NCBI GenBank assembly: GCA_030761205.1
Contig: JAULJL010000015.1
Coordinates: 11,599,501 to 11,663,500 of the forward strand
Source: Fremontodendron californicum
Taxonomy: Eukaryota > Streptophyta > Magnoliopsida > Malvales > Malvaceae
DNA length: 64,000 nt
Reading direction: 5' to 3'
Shown here: positions 1-11,690 of the stretch, in pieces
Position numbering within the stretch: position 1 is the first letter of the stretch
How the letters are laid out: each line of letters begins with the position of its first letter
Translations under genes and position numbers: made by a program
Notes under the pieces: generated by a model
What the model saw: only the letters and a program-made list of their open reading frames with translations
Told to the model about the DNA's origin: nothing
The model's database searches: none

Positions 1-365
1 TCTATTACAGCCCATTTGCCAGGCTTGTTCTATGCTTTTCTTATATGGGTCGATCCAAACTCCTTGATTTTTATATGGGCCGAGCCAGATTTCTTCTATG
101 AGGGCCAATGTTAGATCATCATAAATTTTTTTAGGTGGGCTGATATTTGGTTCATCATTCATCTTGATTAAATTAATTCTTGATTTTGTGTATAGAAAAA
201 TATATGCTAAATCAAAATTAATTTTCTCTCTTCTCACGTACAAAATTATATGAAAATAATCAAAGGTGCAAATAAAATTTGGCATCAAAAGCAAATCAAT
301 TTTCAAGACTTGTCCGTTTGCTATTCAAAAAAATCGTATACGTAACCAAGTCTTGAGGGGGCATT
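1..365 (+). mobile_element. 3' internal end of an LTR retroelement (cut by window edge)
   Basis: This non-coding stretch ends in the purine block TTGAGGGGG (about 353-361), directly before a sequence that behaves as an LTR. A polypurine tract in this place primes plus-strand DNA synthesis in plant Ty3/gypsy elements. The rest of the element would lie left of the window. I see no coding potential here. Confidence 0.5.
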
Positions 366-589
366 TGTAGAAGGAGAAAATTTGTAACCAATTACAAATA
401 GCCACATGTCAATTGAAATTTCTTTAATTAAGAAATTTTCAATTAAATTATACATTACCATGTGAAATTGATAATATCATATCATAATTAATTATTTTAT
501 AATTAATTAAATATGTACACATGGCTTGACCAATCAAATTGCAAGGATTCATGGGTTATCCAATTAAATTTCACCCATGTGTCATAATT

Positions 590-918
590 ACTTTACCTCT
601 AACTAAATTAAATTAAATTAATTAAGAGATAAATAATAAAGTTTTATCTCTAATTAAATTAAATTAATTAAGAGATAAATAATAAAGTTTTATTTCTAAT
701 TAAATTAAATTAATTAAGAGATAAATAATAAATTTTTATCTCTAATTAAATTAAATTAATTAAGAGATAAATAATAAAGTTTTATCTCTAATTAAATTAA
801 ATTAAATTAATTAAGAGATAAATAATGAAATTTTATCTCTAATTAAATTTAATTAATTAAGGGATAAATAATAGAGTTTTATCTCTAATTAAATTAAATT
901 AATTAAGAGATAAATAAG
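590..918. repeat. AT-rich tandem repeat with internal dyads
   Basis: About six copies of a 45-51 bp unit follow one another inside the U3 part of the LTR. Each unit holds an inverted pair (AGAGATAAA facing TTTATCTCT), so the array can fold into a series of hairpins. It lies directly upstream of the TATA box, where LTR enhancers usually sit. A regulatory role is inference. Confidence 0.75.
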
Positions 919-964
919 GAGGACAAGTTCTTTTCAAACACTTTTTCACCTGGCTAGCTACCAC

Positions 965-973
965 TATAAATAG
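965..973 (+). promoter_or_regulatory. TATA box of the LTR at 366-1380
   Basis: CTATAAATAGAGACC is a canonical plant TATA context. It lies ~600 bp into the LTR and just downstream of the AT-rich repeat array. It would start the element's RNA some 30 bp downstream. Confidence 0.6.
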
Positions 974-1712
974 AGACCTCCCCTTAACACAACTTCACAA
1001 TTCAGAAGACTGAAGATAAGTAAAAGATTTTGAAGAGCCAAATCCTCTCAAAAGTCTTAAGAAGAAATTAGAGAAATTCTAAGAACGCGGTGCTTGTTCT
1101 TGAGAATTCTCAAAGAAGCTGCTTTCCGATCTTGTTCATCGAAGGAAAGGAGATAATTCCTGTTTTTCAAGACCAAGTCTAGAAAATCCTTGAAGCGGAT
1201 CTCACCGATTCAAGTTCAAGTCGTGAAGACCCTTAGATCAAAGTTTTACTGAAGAAAAGAATCAAAGGATTTCTTTATTTAAGAATATTCAGAGATTGTA
1301 ACCTCAAAATTGATTAATAAAATTCTTATTTGACTGCAAATTTTTCTTGTCATATTTTCTACGCGAAATTTGTGTGTACATATATATATATATATATATA
1401 TTTATATTGCTTTGATAAATATGGTAAGGTTAATATTTTGAAATATTAAAATGGTTCTGCCATTCCTTTATAACCCAAGGAAATATAGACCAGAACGTGC
1501 ATATAAAAAATCCTCAGCTAAAGAATATATCAAGAAAGTTCAAAAAAAGTTAAGTCTTTTTAAGTTTTTTTATTATCTTCTGTCATGTTTGGGGGAAAAA
1601 AGACACGATTTAACGTTTTCTATTGCTTTTGTCTTATTTGATCACGTTTTCTTTTTCCCGAAACCAAACAGATACAAAGAAAAAGAAATAAAGAAAGAAA
1701 GAAAGCTGATAC

Positions 1713-1837
1713 CTTGCAAAGAAACTTAAGATCCAAGAGAGCATTCCAGCAGAAGCAGGGTTGTGGGCTGGTCCGAATGTGGTCGGAGCCGCCAAACCCG
1801 AACGCACTACTTCAGAGTCTGCCGGGACGTAAGTCAT
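1713..1837 (-). pseudogene. Possible orphan first coding exon, unknown gene
   Basis: On the minus strand an ATG at 1837 opens a GC-richer frame of about 41 codons (beginning MTYVPADSEVVRSG). It ends at a good splice donor, GCAAG then GTATC, at 1713/1712. A CT-rich leader-like stretch lies upstream of the ATG (plus coordinates 1838-1880). The codon use and composition stand out from the AT-rich surroundings. No second exon is visible before the LTR at 366-1380, so the gene would have to continue outside the window or be a fragment. I do not recognise the family. A chance frame remains possible. Confidence 0.35.
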
Positions 1838-3179
1838 TTCTTCATACGGAGAAAGAAAGAGAGTGAGACTTGAAAAAGAAAAAAAAAAGAAAAAAAAAAA
1901 CTGTAATATTGAAATCCATGAATTTATATTTAAATTTTATTTATTATATAAATTGTGAGAATAAAATATATATTATATATAAATTAATTAAAATTTAATA
2001 TGATTATATATTTAAAAAATATAAAAATAAAAATTTTAAATTTATAAATAATTATAATTATTTTAAATTCATCATTAAATAAATATTTAATAAATTTATG
2101 AATTTAAAATATAATTATTAATATTATTTTTATAAATATTTTATTTATAATTTATATTATTTTGTAAATTTAAATTAATCTTTTTGAAATTCAAGTTTGA
2201 AGATAAAAATCTTTCTCAAAGTTATTATGATACTGCTTTCATTGGTCGGAGTTTTGCATAAGGAAAGGAAAAAAAATTGATGAAGTGAGAGAGTCGTACG
2301 GTTTCTTGTACTACCGCTCTCAGTTCTCAGACTTATTTTTGAATTTTTATACTCGTTCTGTTCTATTTTTTCACCTTTGATTATATATAAATTCATTTTC
2401 TATTTGATAGGTGTATATTTTGGACTTTTCGAAAAGGTTACTTATAGCTTTAATCTTAAAGAACATTTAGTAGGATGAAAGTGATCACGTAATTGGTGAA
2501 AATATAATTTTCATATTTGGTATTTTAAAAAATAATTTTTTAGGAATATAATTTTTTTGGAGAGTTATTTTTTTTTTATAAGTATTGAAATGTGATTTTT
2601 ACGAGTGAAAAAGTAATTTTTCATGTAGTTGAAAAATTTAAAAAAATGTTAAAACAAAATTATCTCTTCCTATTTGATTTAAAATTATCAATTGAAATAT
2701 TATTTTTAAATATTTAGTACAAATGTTTGTTAATAATAAATATTATTGAAATATTTAAATAATATTTAATTTGCATCCAGTCTTTTAATTTTTCAATTAC
2801 ATGAGAATAACTTCAAAATTTTATTATTAAAAAATATTTTTTTTTATCTTAAAAGTAACTCAAATTATCAATTGAAATATTATTTTTAAATATTTAGTAC
2901 AAATATTTGTTAATAATAAATATCATTTAAATATTTAAATAATATTTAATTTGTATCGAGTCTTTTAATTTTTCAACTACATGAGAATAACTAACTCAAA
3001 TTACCAATTAAAATATTATTTTTAAATATTTAGTATAAATATTTATTAATAATAAATATCATTGAAAAATATTAAAATTAATAAATTATATATATTTTTG
3101 ATAAGGGTAATTTCAAAAATTACCATCACATTCCCAGGATTTTAATCAACATTTTTCAATGTATACCAAATGTTGTAAA
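1838..3179. other. AT-rich intergenic DNA with direct repeats
   Basis: There is no convincing gene. A ~135-180 bp block, recognisable by ATTATCAATTGAAATATT, occurs three times in a row at about 2681, 2861 and 3000, the last copy shorter. The segment from about 2450 to 3179, together with 8057-8160 beyond the solo LTR, may be one old MITE-like element into which the LTR inserted. Both outer edges carry an ACATTTxGT-like sequence next to TTAA, but this is weak. Confidence 0.5.
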
Positions 3180-3299
3180 GTTACTGTAGACACCTAATTT
3201 TGTCCGGACCACTAAACAGGTATGTTTTCTTCCCATATTGATGTTTCCAAGTATAAAAAGACTGTTTTCATCCTGCAGGTGAGACTCCGAGACTTAGTT

Positions 3300-3402
3300 T
3301 AAAAGAGCGAGCACAAAAAGTCAAACTTGAAAAAAGTCAACCCCGAAAAAGTCAACCCCAAAAAAGTCAACCCCAAAAAGTCAACTACTGAAAAAGTCAA
3401 CC
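3300..3402. repeat. Short GTCAACCCC-type tandem repeat in the solo LTR
   Basis: The phrase AAAAAGTCAACCCC recurs about six times with small variations near the start of the LTR. It is of low complexity. No function is apparent. Confidence 0.7.
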
Positions 3403-3842
3403 CACTTTCAAAATCAAGATTTTAAGTTCAATTGAAAAATGGAGAAAGAATTTTGATAATCCGAGGTCTACATTGAAAGATATGGAGTTCGGAAGTTGGG
3501 ATTTGGAGGTTCAGTAGAAAAGAAACCCTAATCCGAGAAATTTGGGGAAAAGTGCTTAAATGATCAAACTGGTCGAAATTGAAGGTTCCAAATGAAAGAA
3601 AAACCGAAAGAAAAGTCAATCCGAGAGAAAACCGAGAATTAGGGTTTTTAGTGGATTTGAGTGAAATCGGGAAGAATCACAGAAATGGCCCGACTTGGTA
3701 AGACCAAAGCCCCAATGGATGAGGAATGATTAAAAAGGATGGCCCAAGGCTCAGATTGAAGAAAATCTGAAAATCGGACTTGTTTTGAGCAAAACCGGGT
3801 TTCGGAGGTTAAAGGGGCAAAATTGGAAAAATTTGGGAAAAA

Positions 3843-4480
3843 TAGCAAATGGACTCCGAAAATTCTGAAAAATTTGTCAATCTCATTCTTAAATCATTTG
3901 GAAGAGATTGGTAAAAGAAAATCTTGATTCGGAGTTCGGTTGCAAAATGGCGAAATCCCGGGCTTCTTATGCAGTAATTCAAAAACGAAAATCTCGGAAA
4001 AATATCAAATGAGCTCCAAATCTTTTGAAAATTTTCAGATCTCATTTTTAAATTGTTTGGAAGAGATTGGCGAAAGAAAATCTTGATTCCGAGTTCGTTT
4101 GCAAAATGGCCAAATCCCGGGTTTCTATGCAATAATTCAAAAAGATAAATCCCGGAAAAATAGCAAATGGGATCCAAATCTTTTGAAATTTTGCAAATAT
4201 CATTTTTAAATTATTTGAAAGAGATTGGCGAAAGAAAATCTTGATTCCGAGTTCGTTTGCAAAATGGCTAAATCCCGAGCCTCCTATGCAGTAATTCAAG
4301 CCGAATAATCCCGAAAAAATACCAAATGAGCTCAAAAAATTATGAAAACTTCCAGATCACACTTTTTAATTATTTTGAAGAGATTGGTGAAGAAAAATCT
4401 TGATTTGGAGCTCGTTTAAAAAATGGTAAAAAGTAGGGGCATAAAAGGACATTTTGGGAAGAAAAAATCCAAATAAATAG
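3843..4480. repeat. ~159-bp tandem repeat in the solo LTR
   Basis: Four clear units, and a weaker fifth, are each marked by AGCAAATGGxCTCC followed by GGAAGAGATTGG and CTTGATTCxGAGTTCG. They start near 3843, 4002, 4160 and 4318. Divergence between units suggests old tandem duplication within the U3 part of the LTR. Confidence 0.8.
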
Positions 4481-4832
4481 AAAACGGACTCGGATAATTT
4501 TGAAAACTTCCAGAACTCAATATTTTATTATTTTGGAAGTATTAAAAAAAGAAAATTTGAATTTGGAGCCCGTTTGATATTTATTTTGCATCCGGGGGCA
4601 AAATGGTCGTTTCACCCAAGCAACCGAAAAGGGCTTCTTTGGGCCTTTCAAAAATCAGAGCTGGGTTGGAAAAGAGAAGTGTTGGCCTGCCCAAGCCCAA
4701 AGGAAGGAGGAAGCTTAGGATTTTTTCAATCAAGTGATTAAAAATCAAGAGTTAAGTTAGAGATTTTCATTTTTGAGCCTAAGTCCCAATCCCACATCCC
4801 TTTGTAATGTCAAGCCAAGGAGGTGCTCACCT

Positions 4833-4840
4833 TATAAATA
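4833..4840 (+). promoter_or_regulatory. TATA box of the solo LTR
   Basis: CTTATAAATAAGGAG lies about 1.65 kb into the LTR, directly upstream of the 35-bp repeat array. It is the best core promoter in the LTR and would place the transcription start near 4870. Confidence 0.6.
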
Positions 4841-4940
4841 AGGAGTCTTGGCCTTTGGTTGAGACCACCCACTACCCCTTGTGAGATAGTCTATACACTT
4901 GTATTAGGATTACCGGGTGGTGAGTCATAGTGTTTTTGTT

Positions 4941-5125
4941 GAGAGGGTTTGTAGCTTAATCCGTTCAAAAGCTACTCTGAGGGTTTGTAGCTTAATCCGT
5001 TCAAAAGCTACTCTGAGGGTTTACAGCTTAATCCGTTCAAAAGCTACTTGTGAGAGGGTTTGTGGCTTAATCCGTTCAAAAGCTACTCTGAGGGTTTATA
5101 GCTTAATCCGTTCAAAAGCTACTAG
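4941..5125 (+). repeat. ~35-bp tandem repeat (five units) downstream of the LTR TATA box
   Basis: The unit GTTTGTAGCTTAATCCGTTC followed by AAAAGCTACTCTGAG is repeated five times with few changes, the fourth joined by a slightly longer spacer. It falls in what should be the transcribed leader. AGCTT and AAGCT within each unit give local dyad symmetry. One frame reads through the array as a repeated peptide, which I regard as a by-product. Confidence 0.88.
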
Positions 5126-6174
5126 GTGAGTTTTCATTTTAAAATAATGTTTCTTGTTCTTCCTTCATTTCCTTTCTTAAGTATATTTTTCTTACATTTT
5201 GTTTTTACAATAAACTCACCATGGCCAAATGGCCTACATTATTTATTTTAAGTTTGTTGTTTTTGATTCATTTTACCATATTGTTTATGCTATTTTCTTT
5301 ATTTTTGATGTTTTAAATATTATGTTATTTCATGTTCTTAAGTTATATTTAATTTGGTTGCTTTGTTTGTTGCCATTTATGTTTTAGATATCATGTTTTT
5401 GCATTTTTAATTTTCTGTTTTTATGTTGTTTAAATTTGAGCATGTTTTAGAGTTAGCATATTAAGTGTTTGTGAAAATGCTTGTGTGATTCTTTGCATGA
5501 TTCTTGTTTTATATCTTAGTGAGCATGTTTTAGATTTGGTATAGGTGTTTGTGAAAATGCTTGTGTGATTTTTGTGTTATGACTTAGTTTTTCATGCTAG
5601 CATACCAAGTGTTTGTGAAAATGCCATGCTTGTTGAAGCTTGGGGCCATTTGGCTACTCCATGTGTTTTGCATTGTGTGTTGTATTTTTGTCATGCTAGT
5701 TGTTAGGTTTTTGCATTTGCATGATATTTGGTTGGATTTTTGAATTAAGCATGCCTTGTGTTTGTGAAAATGCCATGCATGTCTTAGGTCTAGGTTACAT
5801 TAAATGTCATGCAAGTTCATGTTAGGTCTAGGCCATATTATTTGTGTCATGCATTTTCCTTACATTTAGGTTTAGATCCATGCATTTCATGCATTATGTT
5901 TGCTGCATTGTTTCATGCATTTCATGTTCATGCCACTTGAATAATGACTTGAGCCAATTAATGGTTCAAGGTCATGCTCTCTTGAGCACACTTGTGGAAA
6001 ATTAAGTTTGTCAAATTGATTATTCTACCTTTGTGATTTTTTTTACTTAGCCAATTTTTATCTAACTTTCAAAAAGTCCTAGCTACTGTCTTCAAGTCAT
6101 TCTATGAGTTTCAAATATTTTTATTTTGGTTTTTAAATGATTTTATCAAAGACAAAAAAAATGTGTTGGCAAAA

Positions 6175-6830
6175 CAGTTTTTTTCAGTTTTTTTTTCTTC
6201 AAAAAAAAAACTCGTACATTTCTGATTTTTCTGGGAATTCATCTTTGATCAGAAAATTAAGCAGATTTTTTCTCGTGTATTTTTACATGTCCTGAGTCTC
6301 CAATAAATTTTTTAGAATTTTTGGAATTTTTAAAAATAGGGTAAAAAATCATGGATTAAAACTGGACAGTGGTGTCAGAATTGAATTTAAAGAAAAACAA
6401 AGCAGTTTTTTTTTTCTCCTCCAAAAACTCGTACATCTCTGGTTTTTCTGGGAATTCATCTTTGATCAAACACTTAAGCCGATTTTTTCTCGTGTATTTT
6501 TACATGTCCTGAGTCTCCAATAATATTTTCAGAATTTTTGGAATTTTTAAAAATAGGGTAAAAAATCGTGGATTAAAACTGGACAGTGGTGTCAGAATTG
6601 AATTTAAAGAAAAACAAAGCAGTTTTTTTTCCTCCAAAAACTCGTACATCTCTGGTTTTTCTGGGAATTCATCTTTGATCAAAAAATTAAGCCGATTTTT
6701 TCTCGTGTAGTTTTACATGTCTTGAGTCTCCAGTATTTTGTTTAGAATTTTTGGAATTTTTAAAAGTAGGATAAAAAATCGTGGATTAAAACTGGACAGT
6801 GGAGTCAGAATTGAATTTAAAAAAAAAAAC
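6175..6830. repeat. ~215-bp tandem repeat (three units) in the solo LTR
   Basis: Three units are marked by ACTCGTACATxTCTG, GGGAATTCATCTTTGATC and AACTGGACAGTGG. The GGAATTC landmarks lie at 6234, 6451 and 6664, giving periods of 217 and 213 bp. Variation between units is mainly in the poly-T stretch. Confidence 0.88.
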
Positions 6831-8180
6831 CATTTTTCTGTTTTGGTTAATTTACTTAGAGTGGGCTGATTAGGAGAGTTAGCTACTGACTTAGGGTGGT
6901 TTCTAAGCCTTTTCAAATTCTAAAAATGGTTTTTCAAGTCCCGGGTTAAGGGTAGTCAAGTCCGGATTTTTTAAACTTAGGAAATTAGAGCCATTTTAAA
7001 ATTTTTAGCCCAGTTTTTATTGATAATTCAAGCTTTTCAAAATTGTTTTCAAACAATCACAAAGTATTTTGGTTTTAGAATATTTAATTTGACATATTTT
7101 CCTAAGGTAGCCGGATATCTTTTTAGATATACGGATTTCCTTAATTAAAGGAAAAAATATATTTCATGCATTGCATTTTTATTTTCATGCATATTATATG
7201 ATAGCATTATTTTATTCCATGTGATTTAAATTATATGCCATATCATTAATGTTTGCCATGTCATTTAGGTTGCATTATATTATTTAGATTTTGCTATGTC
7301 ATTTTATTTATGTCATGCATATACATATTCATATCTTTTAAAATGTTTTCAAAAGGATAATGATTTTTCAATAAAAAATAAAGATATTCCCGAGTTAAAA
7401 TAATTCATGAGTTCTCTACCGGGTTTGCTGGAGGGAATATCATCAATTATCATTAATAAAGGAATATCTTTCTTTCAAAAAAAAAAAAAAGAGAATGATT
7501 CGGAAAGTTTTTCAAAACTAATAAAAATTTCTATATTTTGCCACGTTTGTTGGGGAATATAGGAAAATTTTGAATTTATAAATTCCGAATCATTTTCAAA
7601 TAAAAATTGAATTATTTTTCTTTAAATTGGGGATTAACTTGAAATACTAAATTTAAAACCAATCTTTACCGAGACTTGAGATAATACACGATTAATAAGG
7701 TACCGATTTATACGGGCGTTGTGGGGGTGCTAATCCTTCCCCGCACGTAACCGACTCCCGAACCCGCTTCTTTGATTTCTCTGGTTTTAAAACGCAGACT
7801 TGAAATTGGTTTTTAAAATGTTTTAATTAATTTTTAAAATATTTATAAAACCGGTTTTAATAGGTGGCCGATCACACCTAGCTAAAAAAGATTGGTGGCG
7901 ACTCTATGTCTTTTTTAAGGTCATTTTCAAAACCTTAATTTTTCTAGAGGAATTAAGTCGACTTTTCCTCGATGTTTTTTTTAAATGTCACGCCTAACGA
8001 ATAATAAAGTCTTGCGATGAGACTCGTCGTTATTTTTTTTAGGTTGCGACAGTTACATTCTCAAGAATCATATTTTCAAGAATCATATTCTCATGAATCA
8101 CATTCCATTGGAATCATGACATGAGAAAGCACCAAATGTCCCCTTAATGATATATTTATATTTATATATATATATATAAC

Positions 8181-8644
8181 TGTCACGGGCTCAGATCTTT
8201 AGTCGTGCAACCGTGCGGCCTTAAGCAGGAAATAGCTTCCTTGTATGCTTAAGTCAGCCTAAACAAACACTCGAAGGCACTGAAAGCTAAAGCTTGTTAG
8301 AGCTAAGTAGAAAACAAAGCAATGAGAGAAAGTAGAGAGCAATGCTCTTGTATATTTACTCAAATGAGTTGTGTGTTTTACAATGGCTGGGGAGGCCTCT
8401 ATTTATAGCCAAGTCCCCTTACAATGCATGGCAGAGATTAGGCCAAGTGTATGGCTAAGATAACAGATCCGTTGTGGTGCTTACCAACTATGTTCGGCGG
8501 GGTGCTTGCTAGTTGTTTTCAGTAGGATGCTTGCCAGCTGAGTTTTGAGGGGCTCTAGATGTGCTGGCTGAGACTCGAACCCTTGCCCTTGGTTCTGTGA
8601 GCGTATGCGCACTGTTCTCAGGTGTATTTGGGCAAGTCGTGACA
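8181..8644 (-). repeat. LTR of chromovirus E (464 bp)
   Basis: Read on the minus strand the LTR starts TGTCACGACTTGCCC, right after the purine tract AGTGGGGGAGAA, and ends CCCGTGACA. The outermost seven bases (TGTCACG/CGTGACA) form an inverted terminal pair. A minus-strand TATA box (CTATAAATAGAGG) lies at about 8397-8409. It is the 3' LTR of the decayed pol to its right. The matching 5' LTR is missing. Confidence 0.8.
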
Positions 8645-11600
8645 TTCTCCCCCACTTGATCAAGCAACGCCCTCGTCGCTTCTTTCTCATGGAATTGATC
8701 AATGAGATCTTTGAATTGCCATAATGCCTCGGCCGGTTCCCAACTAGCTTCACTATCGGGCAACCCCTTCCATTGCACCAGATACTCATGCCTTAGCCTA
8801 TAATATTTTCGTCGAATGACTCGGTCTGCCAAGATGTATTGAACTTATTTATCATAGGAGGCCTTCATTCCTATGGGTGCTCGTTGCGACTCTCCTCGTA
8901 CGGGATCATTCTGGTCTTCATGAAATTGTTTGAGCATGCTTACATGGAAGACCGGATGTACCTTAAGTCTTGAGGGCATTTCAAGTTGTTAGGTCACTTT
9001 GCCTACTCGTTTAAGAACTCTGAAAGGACCCTCATTTCATCGAACAAGTCCTTTGTGGCCTTGTCGGCGTAATACCAAGTGTAGCTTGACTGGCACTAAG
9101 TCTCCGACTTGATATTGGATGTCCTATCGCTTCTGATCAGCCTATTTCTTTGATCGCTTGGCTGCTTTGTGCAGACATGCTCGGGCTAGATCGGCTTGTT
9201 TTCGCCAAGCCTTGGCAAACTTGTAGGCTACTGGATTAGGTGTTGTATAACCTGCTGCCACAGTGTTGGGTGTCAAAGGCTGCTGCCTAGTTACGATCTC
9301 AAAAGAACTTTGGTTTGCGGCCTCGCTTCTTTGCAGGTTGTACGAAAACTGAGCCACGTCCAACAACTTTGGCCAGTCCAGTTGTGTGGCACTTACATAG
9401 TGCTTGAGGCAGACCTCTAGCAATGTATTCACTCTCTCGGTCTGCCCATCAGTTTAAGGATGCATTGCGGTGGAAAAGTTCAAGTTTGATCCTAGCAACT
9501 TGAACAACTCGGTCCAAAAACATCTGCTAAACCGTCTATCCCGATCGCTCACAATGGATTGAGGCACGCCCCAGTACTTCACCATATTTTTGAGAAACAA
9601 TCGGGCGACTTCTTCCGTTGGACACTCTTTCGATGCTGGGATAAAGGTCCCATACTTAGAGAACTTGTCCACCACTACCATTATGCTCCCGTGCCCCTCG
9701 GCCTTGGGTAGTCTGATGATGAAGTCCATGGAGACGTTTTCCCATGGGCGCTTTGGCACGGGTAGTGGAACCAAGAGACCTGTTGGTGACTTGTGCTTGA
9801 CTTTGTCTTGTTGACACACCAGGCAAGTCTTCACATAGGCCTCAATGTCGTCTCGCATATGAGGCCAATAGTATCGGTCCTCAAGTAAAGCTAGGGTGCA
9901 GTGCACACCCGGATGGCCAGCCCATCTCGAGTCGTGGCATTCTTGCATGACTTCCTTGCGTAGCTTCCCATATTATGGCACATAAATACGGTTTCCTTTG
10001 GTGTAGAGTAGGTCGCCTTTGAGACAAAACCTCCTTGTCTTTCCCTCATTGGCATGTTCCATAAGGTTTTTGGTAGTGGAGTCGTGGGATAGACCGTCTT
10101 TGATGCGAGGCACCAGGGAGACTTCAGGATGACTGATGGCTGCAAACTCCATCTTTTGGCTGAGTGCATCAGCCACCATGTTAGACTTCTCAGGCTTGTA
10201 TTTCAAAGTGAAATCGAACTTAGCAAGGAAATCTTACCATCGAGCCTGTTTGGGGGACAGTTTCTTTTGAGTTTGGAAGTACCTAGTGGCCACATTATCG
10301 GTTTTGACCATAAAACTCAACCCCAACAGATAGTATCGCCATGTGCGGAGGCAATGCACCACGACTGTCATTTCCTTCTCTTGGACTATGTAGCGACGCT
10401 CGGCCACATTGAGTTTTCGGCTTTCAAATGCAATCGGATGGTTCTCTTGCATTAGCACACCACCTATTGCATAATCTGATGCGTTCGTATGCACCTTATA
10501 CATTTTGGTGTGGTCCGACAGGGCTAACACGAGCTCTTCCGTGACTGAATGCTTCAATTGATCAAAGGCTTGTTGGCACGTCGGATTCCAATCCTACACT
10601 CTCCCCTTCTTGAGCATATCTGTCAAGGGCGTGGTGATTGTTGAGTAGCCTTTGATGAAGTGTCGATAATAGTTAACCAAACCAAGGAAGGATCGCAACT
10701 AGGTGACCTTAGTTGGAGCCTCCCAATCTAAAATGGCACGGACTTTGTTTTCATCCATCCGGATCTTGCCACCTCCGACTATGTGGCCTAAGAATGATAC
10801 CTCTGGCTGGGCAAATGAGTTCTCCTTCTTCATATACAGCTCATTATCCCGTAAGACTTGGAACAGTTCCCGTAAGTGCTCCGTGTGCTCCTCGAGTGTC
10901 TGGCTATAGATGACAATATCTTAAAGGTAAACTACAATAAAGCGGTTTAAGAAAAGCTGTAGTACCTTGTTCATGAGGGTGCAGAAAGTGGCCGGAGCAG
11001 TCGTAAGCCCGAAGGGCATTACCAGGAATTTATATGAGCTATAGCGAGTGACGCATGCGATCTTTGGCTCATTCCCCTCGACTATGCGCACTTGATAATA
11101 CCCCGATCGTAAGTCGAGCTTGGTGAACCATTTGGCATCTCTAAGCTGATCGAACAAATCGGCAAGGAGTGGAATGGGGTACTTGTTCTTCACCGTGAGC
11201 TTGTTGAGAGCCCTACAGTTGATGCACATTCGCAAGGAGCCATCATGTTTTCGTTGGAACAAGACTGGTGCTCCATACGAGGCCTTGGATGGTCTGATGT
11301 ATCCTGCGTCTACAAGCTCCTTGAGCTGCTTCCACAATACTTCTAGCTCCGGAGGCGCCATCCGATAGGGGGCCTTGGCTGGTGGCTGAGCATTGGGCAC
11401 CAGCTTGATTCTGTGATCCACCTTTCTCTTAGGTGGTAGGTGCTTAGGCAACTCCGCAGGCATCACTTCCTTGAAGTCTTGCAGCACCTCTAGCGCCTCC
11501 AAAGGTGTGTCATGCTTGTGCTCCTGCGGCTCTTCGAACTTAAGGGCAGCGAGATAGGTTTTCTCATCATTTATTACTTCCTTGGCTAGCTGGATAGCCG

Positions 11601-11690
11601 ATAGCATCTTGGTTCCAGCTCCCGACTCTTGTTTTACTGACTCAGTCTCAGCACAATGTTCAAAGAGCAAAAATAATGAAGCCTCTTGGG
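8645..11690 (-). pseudogene. Broken pol of a chromodomain Ty3/gypsy retrotransposon
   Basis: Read on the minus strand, the domains follow chromovirus order. Reverse transcriptase is about 11560-10700 (PPELEVLWKQLKELVDAGYI and WFTKLDLRSGYYQVR are recognisable). RNase H is 10560-10200 (HTNASDYAIGGVL). The integrase zinc region and core are 10000-9150 (HDSRWAGHPG, VSMDFIIRLP). A GPF-type module with KVHPVFHVSMLKQF lies near 9060-8940, and a chromodomain with EYLVQWKGLP and ASWEPAEAL at 8820-8650. Gag and protease are absent. There are many in-frame stops, one of them in the YLDD-type active site of reverse transcriptase (YL then a stop then D, near 10921). The chromodomain frame runs on into the LTR. 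The element is dead. The Galadriel/Tekay-type assignment is tentative. Confidence 0.85.

Larger units (their letters stand above)
366..1380 (+). repeat. Probable 3' LTR (~1.0 kb) of a gypsy-type element
   Basis: The sequence starts TGTAGAAGG right after a polypurine tract and ends TGTGTACA at 1380. It contains a TATA box (965-973) near its middle, followed by a transcribed-leader-like stretch and an AATAAAA-type signal near 1316, which is the usual U3-R-U5 order. The partner LTR is outside the window and no target duplication can be tested, so the borders are inferred. A TA microsatellite (1378-1401) abuts the right end. It could also be a solo LTR. Confidence 0.55.
3185..8051 (+). mobile_element. 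Solo LTR, 4.87 kb, Ogre/Tat-like gypsy
   Basis: The sequence begins TGTAGACACCTAATTTTGTC and ends GGTTGCGACA, flanked by the identical 5-bp duplication GTTAC at 3180-3184 and 8052-8056. No internal primer site, gag or pol is present, so this is a complete single LTR left by LTR-LTR recombination. The TGTAGACACC start and a length near 5 kb are typical of Ogre/Tat-type Ty3/gypsy elements (from knowledge of the family). It contains a TATA box (4833-4840) and three different tandem-repeat arrays. ORF-like frames inside it are short and not credible genes. Confidence 0.88.

Noticed and set aside
1451..1729. 92-codon plus-strand frame after the first LTR
   Set aside because: Lysine/phenylalanine-rich translation of AT-rich DNA without any domain; it overlaps the better minus-strand exon candidate.
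3809..4335. Long minus-strand frames in the solo LTR
   Set aside because: They follow the 159-bp tandem repeat unit and are explained by it; no start context or domain.
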